A DNA stretch of 64,000 nt. Origin: Achromobacter deleyi. Its GTDB lineage: Bacteria > Pseudomonadota > Gammaproteobacteria > Burkholderiales > Burkholderiaceae_B. The stretch's first letter is position 1. Every line of letters starts with the position of its first letter. The notes under the pieces were generated by a model, which saw nothing but the letters and a program-made list of their open reading frames with translations, was not told the DNA's origin and did not search any database. A program made the translations under genes and the position numbers. The stretch is taken from positions 6,014,001 through 6,078,000 of the forward strand of contig NZ_CP065997.1 in assembly GCF_016127315.1 (NCBI RefSeq), read 5' to 3'. Positions 7,656 through 16,078 of the stretch are shown here, piece by piece.

Positions 7656-7685
7656 TTGCACGGCGCGCGGGAATTCCTGTATATT
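7656..7685 (+). promoter_or_regulatory. Promoter of tRNA-Ala
   Basis: TTGCAC (7656-7661), an 18-bp spacer and TATATT (7680-7685) form a good sigma-70 promoter ending 18 bp before the tRNA; a GC-rich discriminator (GCGG) follows, as is common for stringently controlled stable RNA genes. The -35 lies inside a hairpin, GCGCGCCG (7646-7653) with CGGCGCGC (7661-7668). Confidence 0.6.
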
Positions 7686-7703
7686 TGCGGTCTTGCTTGA
7701 TTT

Positions 7704-7779
<76 letters not shown>

Positions 7780-7791
7780 AATTCCAGACGG

Positions 7792-7823
7792 AAAAGCCTT
7801 GGACTCTTGTCCAGGGCTTTTTT
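7792..7823 (+). terminator. Rho-independent terminator after tRNA-Ala
   Basis: AAAAGCCTTGGAC (7792-7804), loop TCTT, GTCCAGGGCTTTT (7809-7821) and a T run form a long stem with one G-T pair, 12 bp after the tRNA. Confidence 0.85.
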
Positions 7824-7922
7824 GTTTGCGTCGGCGTTTGCATCGGCCTAATGCCGGTGCGCGGATAGCGGAACTGCGATACAACGGTAGGCGGCTTGCG
7901 CCCCCCTCCCGAAGGAATACCG

Positions 7923-8618
7923 ATGTCCGCCCCTGCCGCCTCCCCGCCCCCTCCCGCCGACGAACGCCTGCCGCTCCTGCTCAGCCTGAACGGCGGCTAC
8001 GTCGACACGCTGGGATTCATCGCGCTGCACGGCCTGTTCTCGGCGCACGTCACCGGCAACTTCGTCACTATCGGCTACGCGCTGGGCAACGGCGCCTCGG
8101 GCGCCTGGACCAAGCTGGCGGCGCTGCCGGTGTTCTGCCTGGGCGTGTTCCTGGCGCGCCTGTATGGCCAGGCGCGGCGCGAAGCCGGCAAGCCGGCTTT
8201 CATGCGCCTGCTTACCGTCAAGACCCTGCTGCTGTGCGTGGCGGCGGCGCTGGCCGTGAGGCTGGGGCCGTTTCCGATGGGCGACAGCTGGGGGTTGTTC
8301 GCCACCGGCATGACGCTGGTGCTGGCGATGTCGATCCAGAACGCGGTGCACCGGGTGCATCTGGGCGCCGCGCCGCCGTCGACGCTGATGACCGGCACCA
8401 CCACGCAGATCATGCTGGACCTGGCGGACACCGTGCGCGGCGAGGCCGACGCGGCGGCCGGCAGGCGCATGGGACGCATGAGCCGGGCCGTGCTGGCGTT
8501 CGCGGTCGGCTGCGGCGCGGCGGCCCTGCTGCATGTCGGCATCGGCCTGTGGGCCTTTGCGTTGCCGCCGCTGGTGTCGCTGGCGGGCCAGGCGCTGGCG
8601 CGCGCCTACCCGGGCTGA
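7923..8618 (+). CDS. DUF1275 (YoaK-like) family membrane protein
   Basis: A 231-residue inner-membrane protein of the DUF1275 family. The signature LLLSLNGGYVDTLGFIALHG and FSAHVTGNFVTIG near the N-terminus, and LVLAMSIQNAVHRVHLGA and TTTQIMLDLAD mid-protein, match the family's two repeated halves. About six membrane segments are visible. The ATG at 7923 has GAAGGAA upstream and was preferred over an earlier in-frame start at 7896. Function is unknown in the family. Its 3' end overlaps the convergent small gene by 13 bp. Confidence 0.85.
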   Translation: MSAPAASPPPPADERLPLLLSLNGGYVDTLGFIALHGLFSAHVTGNFVTIGYALGNGASGAWTKLAALPVFCLGVFLARLYGQARREAGKPAFMRLLTVKTLLLCVAAALAVRLGPFPMGDSWGLFATGMTLVLAMSIQNAVHRVHLGAAPPSTLMTGTTTQIMLDLADTVRGEADAAAGRRMGRMSRAVLAFAVGCGAAALLHVGIGLWAFALPPLVSLAGQALARAYPG

Positions 8619-8800
8619 CCCGCCTGGCCCGGCCGCCGCGCGGCGGAAGGATCCTGCTTGCGGGCGTCCTTCGGCGGCTGGCCGCGGCCACGCAGCCAGC
8701 GCGCGATGTAGTCATAGGCCAGCACGCCCGGCGTGCGCATCACCAGGAACAGCAGCACCCCGAACAGCAGGACCAGCGCCGCGACGCGCAACGAGATCAT
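8606..8800 (-). CDS. Small single-pass membrane protein, unknown
   Basis: A 64-residue product with one hydrophobic segment (about residues 5-22, VAALVLLFGVLLFLVM) followed by a basic, Pro/Gln-rich tail. Its ATG overlaps the stop codon of the upstream DUF4105 gene (ATGA at 8797-8800), which argues for real, coupled translation. Its 3' end overlaps the convergent DUF1275 gene by 13 bp. I do not recognise a family; it may be an accessory subunit or modulator of the DUF4105 membrane enzyme. Confidence 0.6.
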   Translation of the reverse strand: MISLRVAALVLLFGVLLFLVMRTPGVLAYDYIARWLRGRGQPPKDARKQDPSAARRPGQAGQPG

Positions 8801-9861
8801 GGCGCGCTCCCGCTCGGCTCGGCGCGCAGGTGGCGGCGGATGGTGCGCGAGAAGCCGATGGAATCCTCGCCCAGGATCGGCGGAATGCCGACGAAACCGC
8901 GCTCTCGCAGGGTCTGCAACGGCAGGCTGGTATCGAGGCCGCCCTGGTCGTAGAGGTATTCGGGCAGATAGCCGGACAACAGGATCCGGTAATCCAGCGG
9001 CAGGCCGGGCACGATGGCCCGCACCATGCGGTAGACCAGCGTGGTGCAGTTGGCGGTGACCGTGTGATAGAAGCGCGGCGTGTCGGCCAGCCCGTTGGCC
9101 GTGCGCAGGTACGACAGGAACAGCTCGCGCATCGCATCCACCGGCATCTTCACGGGATAGAGATAGACGTTCTCGGCGCGCGGGCCGGCGCGAACGTAGA
9201 GCACGTCGCGCTCATCGGCCGCCACCACGCTCAGTTCGAATTTCTTGAAAAAGCCGCCCAGCTCCGAGAACTGCTCGCCGCGCTCCTTGCGGATCTCGAC
9301 CGAGAAGACGACATGGCGGCCGTCGGCAAAGCCGAAGGACACCAGCGTGTGGGCGATGGCCGGGCCATCCCAGTACGACAGCGCCATGTCGACCGACTGC
9401 AGGGTGGCGAGGTCGTAGACGCGGGTTTCCCAGCGCGGCGTGTAGTCGGTGTCCGAGCGCCATTTGAAGTCGCGCACGTTGTCCAGCGTAACGATGCTGC
9501 CGGCGACGCTGCCGCGCAGCGTCCGCGCGACGTCGTCGGCCCAGACCCGGTCGTTGGACGGAGCGATGCCCTGCCACCACGCCGCCAGCGCCAGCAACGC
9601 CAGCAGGTAGGCCCACAGCGCGGGCCGGCGCCGCAGGCGGCCGGTGCCATGCCATAGCCGCAGCAACGCATACAGCCCCAGGGCGACCCACGCCAGCATC
9701 AGCACGCCCTTGCCCCAGTTGGCCGAGGGCCTCTGGCACCAGAACGCCAGGCAGGCCCAGGCCATGGAGAACAGCATCAGCAGGCTGAGCGCGATCCGGC
9801 CCAGCACCCGCAGGCAGCGCCAGGCCCGGCCGGGCCGCGCGGGGTCAGACACCGGCGCCAT
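8797..9861 (-). CDS. DUF4105 (Lnb N-terminal periplasmic) membrane protein
   Basis: A 354-residue protein with about three N-terminal membrane segments (residues 20-45, 55-70, 82-98) and a periplasmic DUF4105 domain from about 110 on. DUF4105 is the papain-like domain also found at the N-terminus of lipoprotein N-acyltransferase Lnb. The conserved Cys-containing segment is visible as TVTANCTTLVYRMVRAIVPG, and an early His lies in GPAIAHTLVSFGF. A lipid or lipoprotein hydrolase/transferase role is known for the family; the substrate here is not determined. It overlaps the upstream MarC gene by 17 bp and the downstream small gene by 4 bp, so the three form one operon. Confidence 0.8.
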   Translation of the reverse strand: MAPVSDPARPGRAWRCLRVLGRIALSLLMLFSMAWACLAFWCQRPSANWGKGVLMLAWVALGLYALLRLWHGTGRLRRRPALWAYLLALLALAAWWQGIAPSNDRVWADDVARTLRGSVAGSIVTLDNVRDFKWRSDTDYTPRWETRVYDLATLQSVDMALSYWDGPAIAHTLVSFGFADGRHVVFSVEIRKERGEQFSELGGFFKKFELSVVAADERDVLYVRAGPRAENVYLYPVKMPVDAMRELFLSYLRTANGLADTPRFYHTVTANCTTLVYRMVRAIVPGLPLDYRILLSGYLPEYLYDQGGLDTSLPLQTLRERGFVGIPPILGEDSIGFSRTIRRHLRAEPSGSAP

Positions 9862-10543
9862 GCTGGCTCACGATTTCCAGCACGCCGTTGATGACGAACT
9901 GCACCCCCATGCACACCAGCAGGAAGCCCATGATGCGCGAGATGGCCTCGACCCCGCCGTTGCCGATCAGGGCGACGATGCGGCCGGCCGAGCGCAGGCA
10001 GATCCAGAACAGCAGGCCCAGCAGCGCGAAGACGATGATCGGCGTGACGGCGATGGTCCAGGCGGGATATTCGCTGGCGGCCTCGCTGCCCACGGTCGAG
10101 GCCGCGCTGATGATCATGGCGATGGTGCCCGGCCCCGCCGTGCCCGGCAGCGCCAGCGGCACGAAGGCGATGTTGGGCACCTGCCGGTGGATGGCCACGT
10201 CGGCGGCCACGTCGGCTTCGCGCTCGTCGCTGGCCGCGGCGGTGGCCGACGGAAACAACATGCTGAAGCCGATGCTGACGACGATCAGGCCGCCGGCGAT
10301 GCGCAGGCCCGGAATCGAGATGCCGAAGGTGGCCATGATCCAGGCGCCGGCGTAGTACGTGACCAGCATGATGCCCACGACATAACAGGCGGCCTGCCGG
10401 ATCTGGCGTTCGCGCTCTTTGTAGGGAATGTGCTGCCCCAGGGACAGCAGCATGGTCATGGAGGTCAGGGGATTTGCCAACGGCAGCATCAGCGCCAGGC
10501 CCAGGCTGACCAGCTTGCCCAGTTGAACCAGATCATCAATCAT
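9845..10543 (-). CDS. MarC family integral membrane protein
   Basis: A 232-residue protein with about six membrane segments and the family hallmarks PLANPLTSMTMLLSLGQ near the N-terminus, LPGTAGPGTIAMIISAAS centrally and RIMGFLLVCMGVQFVINGV at the end. MarC proteins are widespread inner-membrane proteins of unknown transport role. The ATG at 10543 fits the usual N-terminus (MIDDLVQLGKLV); the frame is open to 10648, but that stretch is not membrane-like. No clear Shine-Dalgarno sequence precedes it, which is odd. It is the first gene of the three-gene membrane cluster. Confidence 0.85.
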   Translation of the reverse strand: MIDDLVQLGKLVSLGLALMLPLANPLTSMTMLLSLGQHIPYKERERQIRQAACYVVGIMLVTYYAGAWIMATFGISIPGLRIAGGLIVVSIGFSMLFPSATAAASDEREADVAADVAIHRQVPNIAFVPLALPGTAGPGTIAMIISAASTVGSEAASEYPAWTIAVTPIIVFALLGLLFWICLRSAGRIVALIGNGGVEAISRIMGFLLVCMGVQFVINGVLEIVSQHGAGV

Positions 10544-10724
10544 CGCGGCGGAGGAAAAAACGGCGGGTCGGGACGGAGGTGCAACGCGTTCGCCCAGGGA
10601 CGTCGACGGCGCTACACCGCACAGTGTAATGTAAGCAAAGGAAATCATCCGTACTTACCCTGTGCCCCGCCCCGGTACGATGCGCGCTTGGCCGCCCGCG
10701 GCCCATCCCTGACAGGAATTCTCC

Positions 10725-12120
10725 GTGACCGTCGTCCGTTTGCGCGGGCTGCCCGCCGCCCTGCTTCTCGCGTTCACTCCCTTTGCGGCGTCCATGGCGG
10801 CCGGCATGGATTGCACCCAGGCGCGCACGCCCACCGAAAAGGCCCTGTGCGCCGATGCCGGGCTGCACCAGCTCGACACCGAGCTGGGCGTGGTCTACGG
10901 CAAGCTGCGCGCGGCCCGACCGCAGCAGGCCGATGCCTTGCGCCAGGCCCAGCGCGGCTGGCTGAAGCAGCGCAACCTGTGCGGCGCCGATAGCGACTGC
11001 CTGCGCCAGCGCTATGAGACGCGGCTGGCCCAATTGCAGGGGCAGCTGCGGCGCGTCCAGGGCTACCAGCCCGACGCCACCGACAAACTGGCGCTGGAAG
11101 ACCTGCGCCAGGCGCTGGACGCGGCCCGCCAGAAAGACCCGGAGATGCCGCTGGAAACCGTGCTGGCGGCATTCTCGACCCAGGCCGAATCGACCACGTT
11201 CGCCAACGTGCGCGCCGCGGAGGGTGATGACCAGGCCCGCCTGCCCGCCGAGCGGCCGCCGGGCGTGACCGAGGACGAATGGCGCGCCGTGCTGGCCTCC
11301 GGCCTGGACGCCGATAGCGACGCCGAGGGCGGCAACGTCTCCTATACCTTGCTGGACCTGGACGGCGACGGCCAGCGCGACCTGGTGGTCGATACCTACA
11401 TCGGCGGCACCGGCCTGTTCTCCGACGTCGGCGCGCTGCGCCGCGACGGCGCGCGCTTCGTTCCCGCCGATGCCAACGGCGCGCCGGACGCCGGCGGCTC
11501 GCTGTACACGATCAACGGCCGCGGCGCCAACCAGTCCGGCGACTGGATCCGCCTGCGCGGCCGGGTCTACGCCACCTACCGGGTCGGCAACTACGGCGAA
11601 GACCGCCTGTATCTATTGCGGCCGCTGCGCCGCGTGGGCGATGTGCCGACGCTGACGGTGCGCTACCGCTATGAGCTGTCGGTGCCGCGCCAGCAGAAGC
11701 GGCAGGACACGGGCGCGGGCCAGGACGCTGGACGAAACGCTGCACGCGGCGTTGACCCATGCGCTGGCCGGCCTGGCGCCGGGTCCGGCCAAGGGCGACG
11801 CGCCCGGCGACAAGCCGCTGTGCCCGGTGCCGGCCGGCACCAGCCTGGACGAGCGCGAGACCTACAACGGCTACGGGCCCGGGCATTACAGCTACGAGAC
11901 GGTCGGCGACCTGACGGTGCAGGTCGGCCCGCGCTGCTACGTGGGCCGGGTGGTGGACTGGTTCGGCGGCTACAGCGCCAAGGACGGCCTGGCCGCGCAG
12001 CTCTGGATCCGCGATCCGGATCCCGACGGCAAGCAGGACGCGTTCGACCTGCGCGGCAAGCGCCGCGCGGTCGATATCGAGACGTCGATCGGCCCGGTGC
12101 AGGGCGACAACGGCATCTAG
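10725..12120 (+). pseudogene. LprI/DUF1311-domain periplasmic protein, frameshifted
   Basis: The start at 10725 gives a signal peptide (LPAALLLAFTPFAASMAAG), then a DUF1311/LprI domain with paired cysteines (MDCTQARTPTEKALCADAGL and later NLCGADSDCLRQRYETRLAQ). A middle part has an Asp-rich loop LDLDGDGQRDLVVDTYIGG, like Ca-binding or VCBS-type repeats. Near 11700-11730 the coding sense passes to the next frame: RQQKRQDTGAGQ continues as RTLDETLHAALTHALAGLAP and ends QGDNGI at 12120. A single extra base explains it, so this is a recent frameshift or a sequencing error. The intact product would be about 464 residues. LprI proteins inhibit lysozyme in mycobacteria; function here is unproven. 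Its stop overlaps the stop of the convergent amidase. Confidence 0.75.
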
Positions 12121-13490
12121 GGCCGGCGCCAGTGGCGCGCCGCCAGCGCCAGCAGGCGCTCGTCGGCGCCGTCGGCCGCCACCAGTTGCAGGCCCACCGG
12201 CAATCCGTCGACCCAGCCGGCCGGCAAGGCGATGGCGGGCAGGCCCAGCAGGTTCCAGGGATTGGTCAGGCCCAGCAGGGTCTCGCGCACCCCGGCGCTG
12301 CCGGGGCCGGCCACGCTGCGCTGCTGCAGCGCGGGCGCGGTGATCGCCACCGCCGGCAGCGCCAGCACGTCCACCCGCTCGAAGATCCCGGCGAACACCG
12401 TGCGCAGATGGGCGCGCGTCTTGAGCGCGCGCACGTACTCCCAACCTTGCACCGGGCGCGACGCGCGCAGGCGCTCCAGCACCTCGGGATCGTATTTGCC
12501 GGGTTCCTGCTCGACCCGCTCGGCGTGCACTTCGTAGGCTTCCGAACGCTGCACCGCGCCCAGGGCGGCCTGCAAGGCGCGGGCGTGGCGCGTGACCTCG
12601 GCGCCATCGAGCAGCACGCCGCCGAAGCGCTCGGCCGCGGCCCGCGCGCACGCGGTGACCGCCGCGTCGTCGATGGCGAACGGCGCGTTCGGCACCCACA
12701 TCATGCGCGGCGCGGCCGGACCGGGATCGACGCCCAGCCCGATCGCGCCGCCGCTCAGGGCCTGCATGAAGACCTGCGCGTCCTCGACGTGGTTGGCCAG
12801 CACGCCGGCGTCCTCGATGCTGGGCGCCAGCGGGAACAGCCCGCGCGCCGAGACCCGGCCATGGGTCGGCTTGAAGCCCACCAGGCCGCACAGTGCCGAC
12901 GGCACGCGCACCGAGCCGCCGGTGTCGGTGCCCAGCGCCACCGGCACCATGCCGGCCGCGACCGCGGCCGCGCTGCCGGCGCTGGAGCCGCCGGTGATCT
13001 GGCTGGTGCGCCAGGGGTTGCGCGAAGCGCCCTGCACGCTGCGGTCGCCGGTGGGGCCGTAGGCGAATTCATGCGTCAGGGTCTTGCCGATGACGATGGC
13101 GCCGGCCGCGCGCAGCAAGGCCACGCACTCGGCGTCGGCCTCGGGCCGATGGCCGAGGAAGTGCGCCGCGCCCATGGTGGTGGGCATGTCGCCGGTGTCG
13201 ACGTTGTCCTTGATGGCGACGGGGATGCCGTGCAGCGGTCCGCGCACCTGGCCCCGGGCGCGCTCGGCGTCCAGCGCGCGGGCCGCGGCCAGCGCGGCCT
13301 CGACGTCGACGTGCACGAAGGCGTTGACGACCGGGTTCAGGCGCTCGATGGCCGCGGCCGCGTGGCGCACCAGCGCCTCGGCGTCCAGCGCGCCCTGGCG
13401 CATGGCGTCCTGCAGGTCGGCCAGCCTGCGGCCGGCGAAGAAACCGGGTTCGACGGCCAGGGCCGGGGCGGTATTCGATTGCGGGTTCAT
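12117..13490 (-). CDS. Amidase (amidase signature family)
   Basis: A 457-residue amidase-signature hydrolase with the Ser-cisSer-Lys triad visible: Lys in GIPVAIKDNVDTGD, cis-Ser in ITGGSSAGSAAAVAAG and the nucleophile Ser in GTDTGGSVRVPSALCG. The C-terminal half (LPAVAITAPAL, NLLGLPAIALPAGWVDGLPV) is typical. It hydrolyses an amide to acid and ammonia; the substrate is unknown. The ATG at 13490 overlaps the MFS stop (ATGA), so amidase and transporter are one unit: the MFS protein probably imports the amide or exports/imports its acid. The divergent LacI protein and its operator control the pair. Confidence 0.9.
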   Translation of the reverse strand: MNPQSNTAPALAVEPGFFAGRRLADLQDAMRQGALDAEALVRHAAAAIERLNPVVNAFVHVDVEAALAAARALDAERARGQVRGPLHGIPVAIKDNVDTGDMPTTMGAAHFLGHRPEADAECVALLRAAGAIVIGKTLTHEFAYGPTGDRSVQGASRNPWRTSQITGGSSAGSAAAVAAGMVPVALGTDTGGSVRVPSALCGLVGFKPTHGRVSARGLFPLAPSIEDAGVLANHVEDAQVFMQALSGGAIGLGVDPGPAAPRMMWVPNAPFAIDDAAVTACARAAAERFGGVLLDGAEVTRHARALQAALGAVQRSEAYEVHAERVEQEPGKYDPEVLERLRASRPVQGWEYVRALKTRAHLRTVFAGIFERVDVLALPAVAITAPALQQRSVAGPGSAGVRETLLGLTNPWNLLGLPAIALPAGWVDGLPVGLQLVAADGADERLLALAARHWRRP

Positions 13491-14821
13491 TGCACGGCTC
13501 CCTGGCGGCTGGCGGGCAGGCGCGGACCGACGCCCGGGCGCACCTGCAACATGGCGATCATACCCACCGCGGTGGCGACCGAGGCGGCCACGAACATCAC
13601 CGAATAACCGTGGCGCACGGCCAGGTAACCGGTCAGCGTGGGCGCCAGGATCGAGGCGATGTTGGCGAAAAAGTGCATCAGGCCGCTGAAGGTGCCGACG
13701 CGGCTGGCGGGCGCGGTGTCGATCACCACGGCCCAGTAGACCGAGTTGGGCATGGCGTTGAGCGCGTTGGCCAGCGTCATCAGCGCGATCACGGCGAACA
13801 CCGACTGCGCCTGCGACACCAACAGGAAGCACAGCGTGGTGGCCAGCAGGCAGCCGGCGGCGAACCAGCTGCGGGCGATCTTCAGGTTGCCAGTGCGCCT
13901 GGCCAGCATGTCGGAAATGCGGCCGCCCAGCAGCACGGTGACGCAGGCGCCGGTCCAGGGAATCATGCCCATGTACCAGAGCGAGGACAGGCTGTAGCCG
14001 AAGGTGTCCTGCAGGTACTTGGGGGTCCAGGTCAGCAGCAGGAAGTTGACGTAGTTGAACGAGAAATAGCCCAGGGTGTTCAAGAGCAGGGTCTTGCTGC
14101 GAAAGAAGCTCCACCACGGCAGCGCGGGCGCGTCGCCCTGCGCGGCGGCCTGCTCGGCGCGCGCCGCCTGGATCTCGCGCAGTTCGGCCGGCGACACGCG
14201 CGGGTTGGTGTCGGGCCGGTCGGTGAAGATGCGCATGAACAGCACCAGCACGATCAGGCCGGCCGCGCCCAGGATGTAGAACATGGCGCGCCAGCTGCCG
14301 GTCAGGCTCAGCAGGCCCACCGCCACCGGCGCCGTCAGCAAGGCGCCCAGCGGCGTGCTGAGCAGGCCGAAGCCGACCACGAAGCCGCGTTCGCGCGGCG
14401 TGGCCCAGTTGGCGATGGTCTTGTTGATGATGGAGTACGCCGGGCCTTCGGCCGCGCCGAACAGGATGCGGATGGTGGCGAAGCCCGCCAGCGCCGAGCC
14501 GCCCAGGAAGGCCAGGCCGAAGTCGCCGGCCCAGGCGGTGGCGATCTCGAAGATCGACCAGGTCACGCCGGCCACGATCCAGACCTTGCGCGGGCCGAAG
14601 CGGTCGGCCAGCATGCCGCCGAACAGCGCGCCGACCATGTAGCCGTAGCCGAAGTAGCCCAGCACGGCGCCCCAGTCGCCGCGGTCCAGGCCGTACTCGC
14701 CGGTGATGTGGGCGGCGGCGTAGGACATGGCGCCGCGATCGATGTAGTTGATCAGTGCCAGCAGCACGACCATCGTGAAAATTCGGTAACGGAACCGGGA
14801 GTTCCGGGATTCAAGAGTCAT
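13487..14821 (-). CDS. MFS transporter, anion:cation symporter (ACS) type
   Basis: A 444-residue 12-helix major facilitator. The loop 2-3 motif GGMLADRFGPRKVW and the ACS-type N-terminus LLALINYIDRGAMSYAAAHI are diagnostic of carboxylate symporters (hexuronate, glucarate, phthalate, tartrate relatives). A charged cytoplasmic loop (NPRVSPAELREIQAARAEQ) separates the two halves. The ATG at 14821 places the LacI operator 22 bp upstream; an open extension to 14896 would run through the operator and is unlikely. Coupled to the amidase by ATGA. Confidence 0.9.
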   Translation of the reverse strand: MTLESRNSRFRYRIFTMVVLLALINYIDRGAMSYAAAHITGEYGLDRGDWGAVLGYFGYGYMVGALFGGMLADRFGPRKVWIVAGVTWSIFEIATAWAGDFGLAFLGGSALAGFATIRILFGAAEGPAYSIINKTIANWATPRERGFVVGFGLLSTPLGALLTAPVAVGLLSLTGSWRAMFYILGAAGLIVLVLFMRIFTDRPDTNPRVSPAELREIQAARAEQAAAQGDAPALPWWSFFRSKTLLLNTLGYFSFNYVNFLLLTWTPKYLQDTFGYSLSSLWYMGMIPWTGACVTVLLGGRISDMLARRTGNLKIARSWFAAGCLLATTLCFLLVSQAQSVFAVIALMTLANALNAMPNSVYWAVVIDTAPASRVGTFSGLMHFFANIASILAPTLTGYLAVRHGYSVMFVAASVATAVGMIAMLQVRPGVGPRLPASRQGAVQ

Positions 14822-14842
14822 TGCGATCAATCCAGTCGATTT

Positions 14843-14858
14843 ACCCAAACGTTTGGGT
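14843..14858. promoter_or_regulatory. LacI-family operator
   Basis: ACCCAAACGTTTGGGT is a perfect 16-bp palindrome with the central CG typical of LacI/GalR operators. It lies 22 bp before the MFS start and 104 bp before the LacI-family gene. A smaller palindrome, TTGCGCAA, follows directly. Confidence 0.8.
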
Positions 14859-14961
14859 TGCGCAATGCTAAGGGGTCGGAAAACAAAAATCGACACCGTG
14901 TAAACCCTAGGTTGCCGCGAAAGACCCTAAGACGGTATTCGTGCGTGTATCCTCCAGCCCC

Positions 14962-16002
14962 ATGAACAAATCCCGCCCTGTCACGCTGCAAAGCCTGGCG
15001 CGGCAGCTCGGTCTGAACGTGTCGACCGTGTCCCGCGTCCTCAACGGTTCCGACGACGACGCGCGCGCCGCCGCCGCGCCGGACACGGTCAAGCGGGTCC
15101 GGGCGCTGGCCGCCGAACTGCAATATCGGACCAACCCCCACGCGGCCAGCCTCAAGACGCGCCGCAGCCGCACCATCGGCGTGCTGGTGCCGCGCCTGTC
15201 GGACATGGTGCTGGCCACGATCTACGAAGGCGTGGACGAGGCCGCGGCCGAACACGGCTACCTGACCTTCGTCTCCAACACCCAGGACGAGCCCGACAAG
15301 CAGCGCAAGCTGATCGACATGGCGCTGGCGCGGCGCGTGGACGGCCTGATCCTGGGCGACGCCCACAGCCACGACGGCGCGGCGCCCAATCCGCTGCTGG
15401 CCGAGCTGGCGCAACGCGACGTGCCGTTCGTGCTGGTCAGCCGCCACGCCGACGACCACTGCGCCGTGACGTGCGACGACATCGAAGGCGGCCGCCTGGC
15501 CGCCGAACACCTGCTGGCCATGGGCCACCGGCGCATCGCGGTGATGGTGGGCGAACCGTTCGCCAGCACCGGCCGCGACCGCTCGGCGGGCTTTTTCGCC
15601 GCCTGTGCGCGCCACGGCGTCGAGGTGCCCGCCGACTGGCGCATCGAAAGCCCGTTCGACACCGACGCCGGCCGCCACGTGGGCGCGCGCCTGCTGGCCG
15701 GCCCGGACCGCCCCACCGCCATCTTCGCGGTCAACGACTTCCTGGCGGTCGGCGTGATGGGCGCGGCGCGCGAACAGGGCCTGGAGGCCGGCCGCGACGT
15801 CGCCGTGGTGGGCTACAACGACACGCCGCTGGCGGGCGCCCTGCCCATCGGCCTGACCACCGTCCACTCGCCCATGCATCAGATGGGACGGCTGGGACTG
15901 GAACTGCTGCTGCAGAAGATCGACGGCGGCGCACCGGGCAGCGTGCGGCTGGCGCCGTCGCTGGTGGTGCGCGGCAGCAGCGATCGGCCGATACCAGGCT
16001 GA
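14962..16002 (+). CDS. LacI family transcriptional regulator
   Basis: A 346-residue repressor. The N-terminal HTH (VTLQSLARQLGLNVSTVSRV, then the hinge helix YRTNPHAASLKTRRS) is followed by a periplasmic-binding-protein-like domain starting TIGVLVPRLSD, with the late motif TAIFAVNDFLAVGVM and VAVVGYNDTPLAG. Start taken at ATG 14962; GTG 14941 is an alternative. A seven-residue insertion (DDDARAA) in the HTH-hinge linker is longer than usual. It diverges from the MFS-amidase unit and almost certainly controls it through the palindrome at 14843-14858; the inducer is probably the amide, its acid or a sugar acid. Confidence 0.92.
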   Translation: MNKSRPVTLQSLARQLGLNVSTVSRVLNGSDDDARAAAAPDTVKRVRALAAELQYRTNPHAASLKTRRSRTIGVLVPRLSDMVLATIYEGVDEAAAEHGYLTFVSNTQDEPDKQRKLIDMALARRVDGLILGDAHSHDGAAPNPLLAELAQRDVPFVLVSRHADDHCAVTCDDIEGGRLAAEHLLAMGHRRIAVMVGEPFASTGRDRSAGFFAACARHGVEVPADWRIESPFDTDAGRHVGARLLAGPDRPTAIFAVNDFLAVGVMGAAREQGLEAGRDVAVVGYNDTPLAGALPIGLTTVHSPMHQMGRLGLELLLQKIDGGAPGSVRLAPSLVVRGSSDRPIPG

Positions 16003-16078
16003 ACCGCGCCAACAGGCCTGCACGCCGGCCGCACGACCCACCGCCAGGCCCGATCGGCCAGGATGATCACCGCTTTCC

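Noticed and set aside
12117..14117. Extension of the amidase to a 666-residue protein
   Set aside because: The extra N-terminal part lies inside the MFS gene in another frame; ATG 13490 overlaps the MFS stop and starts the family-like sequence.
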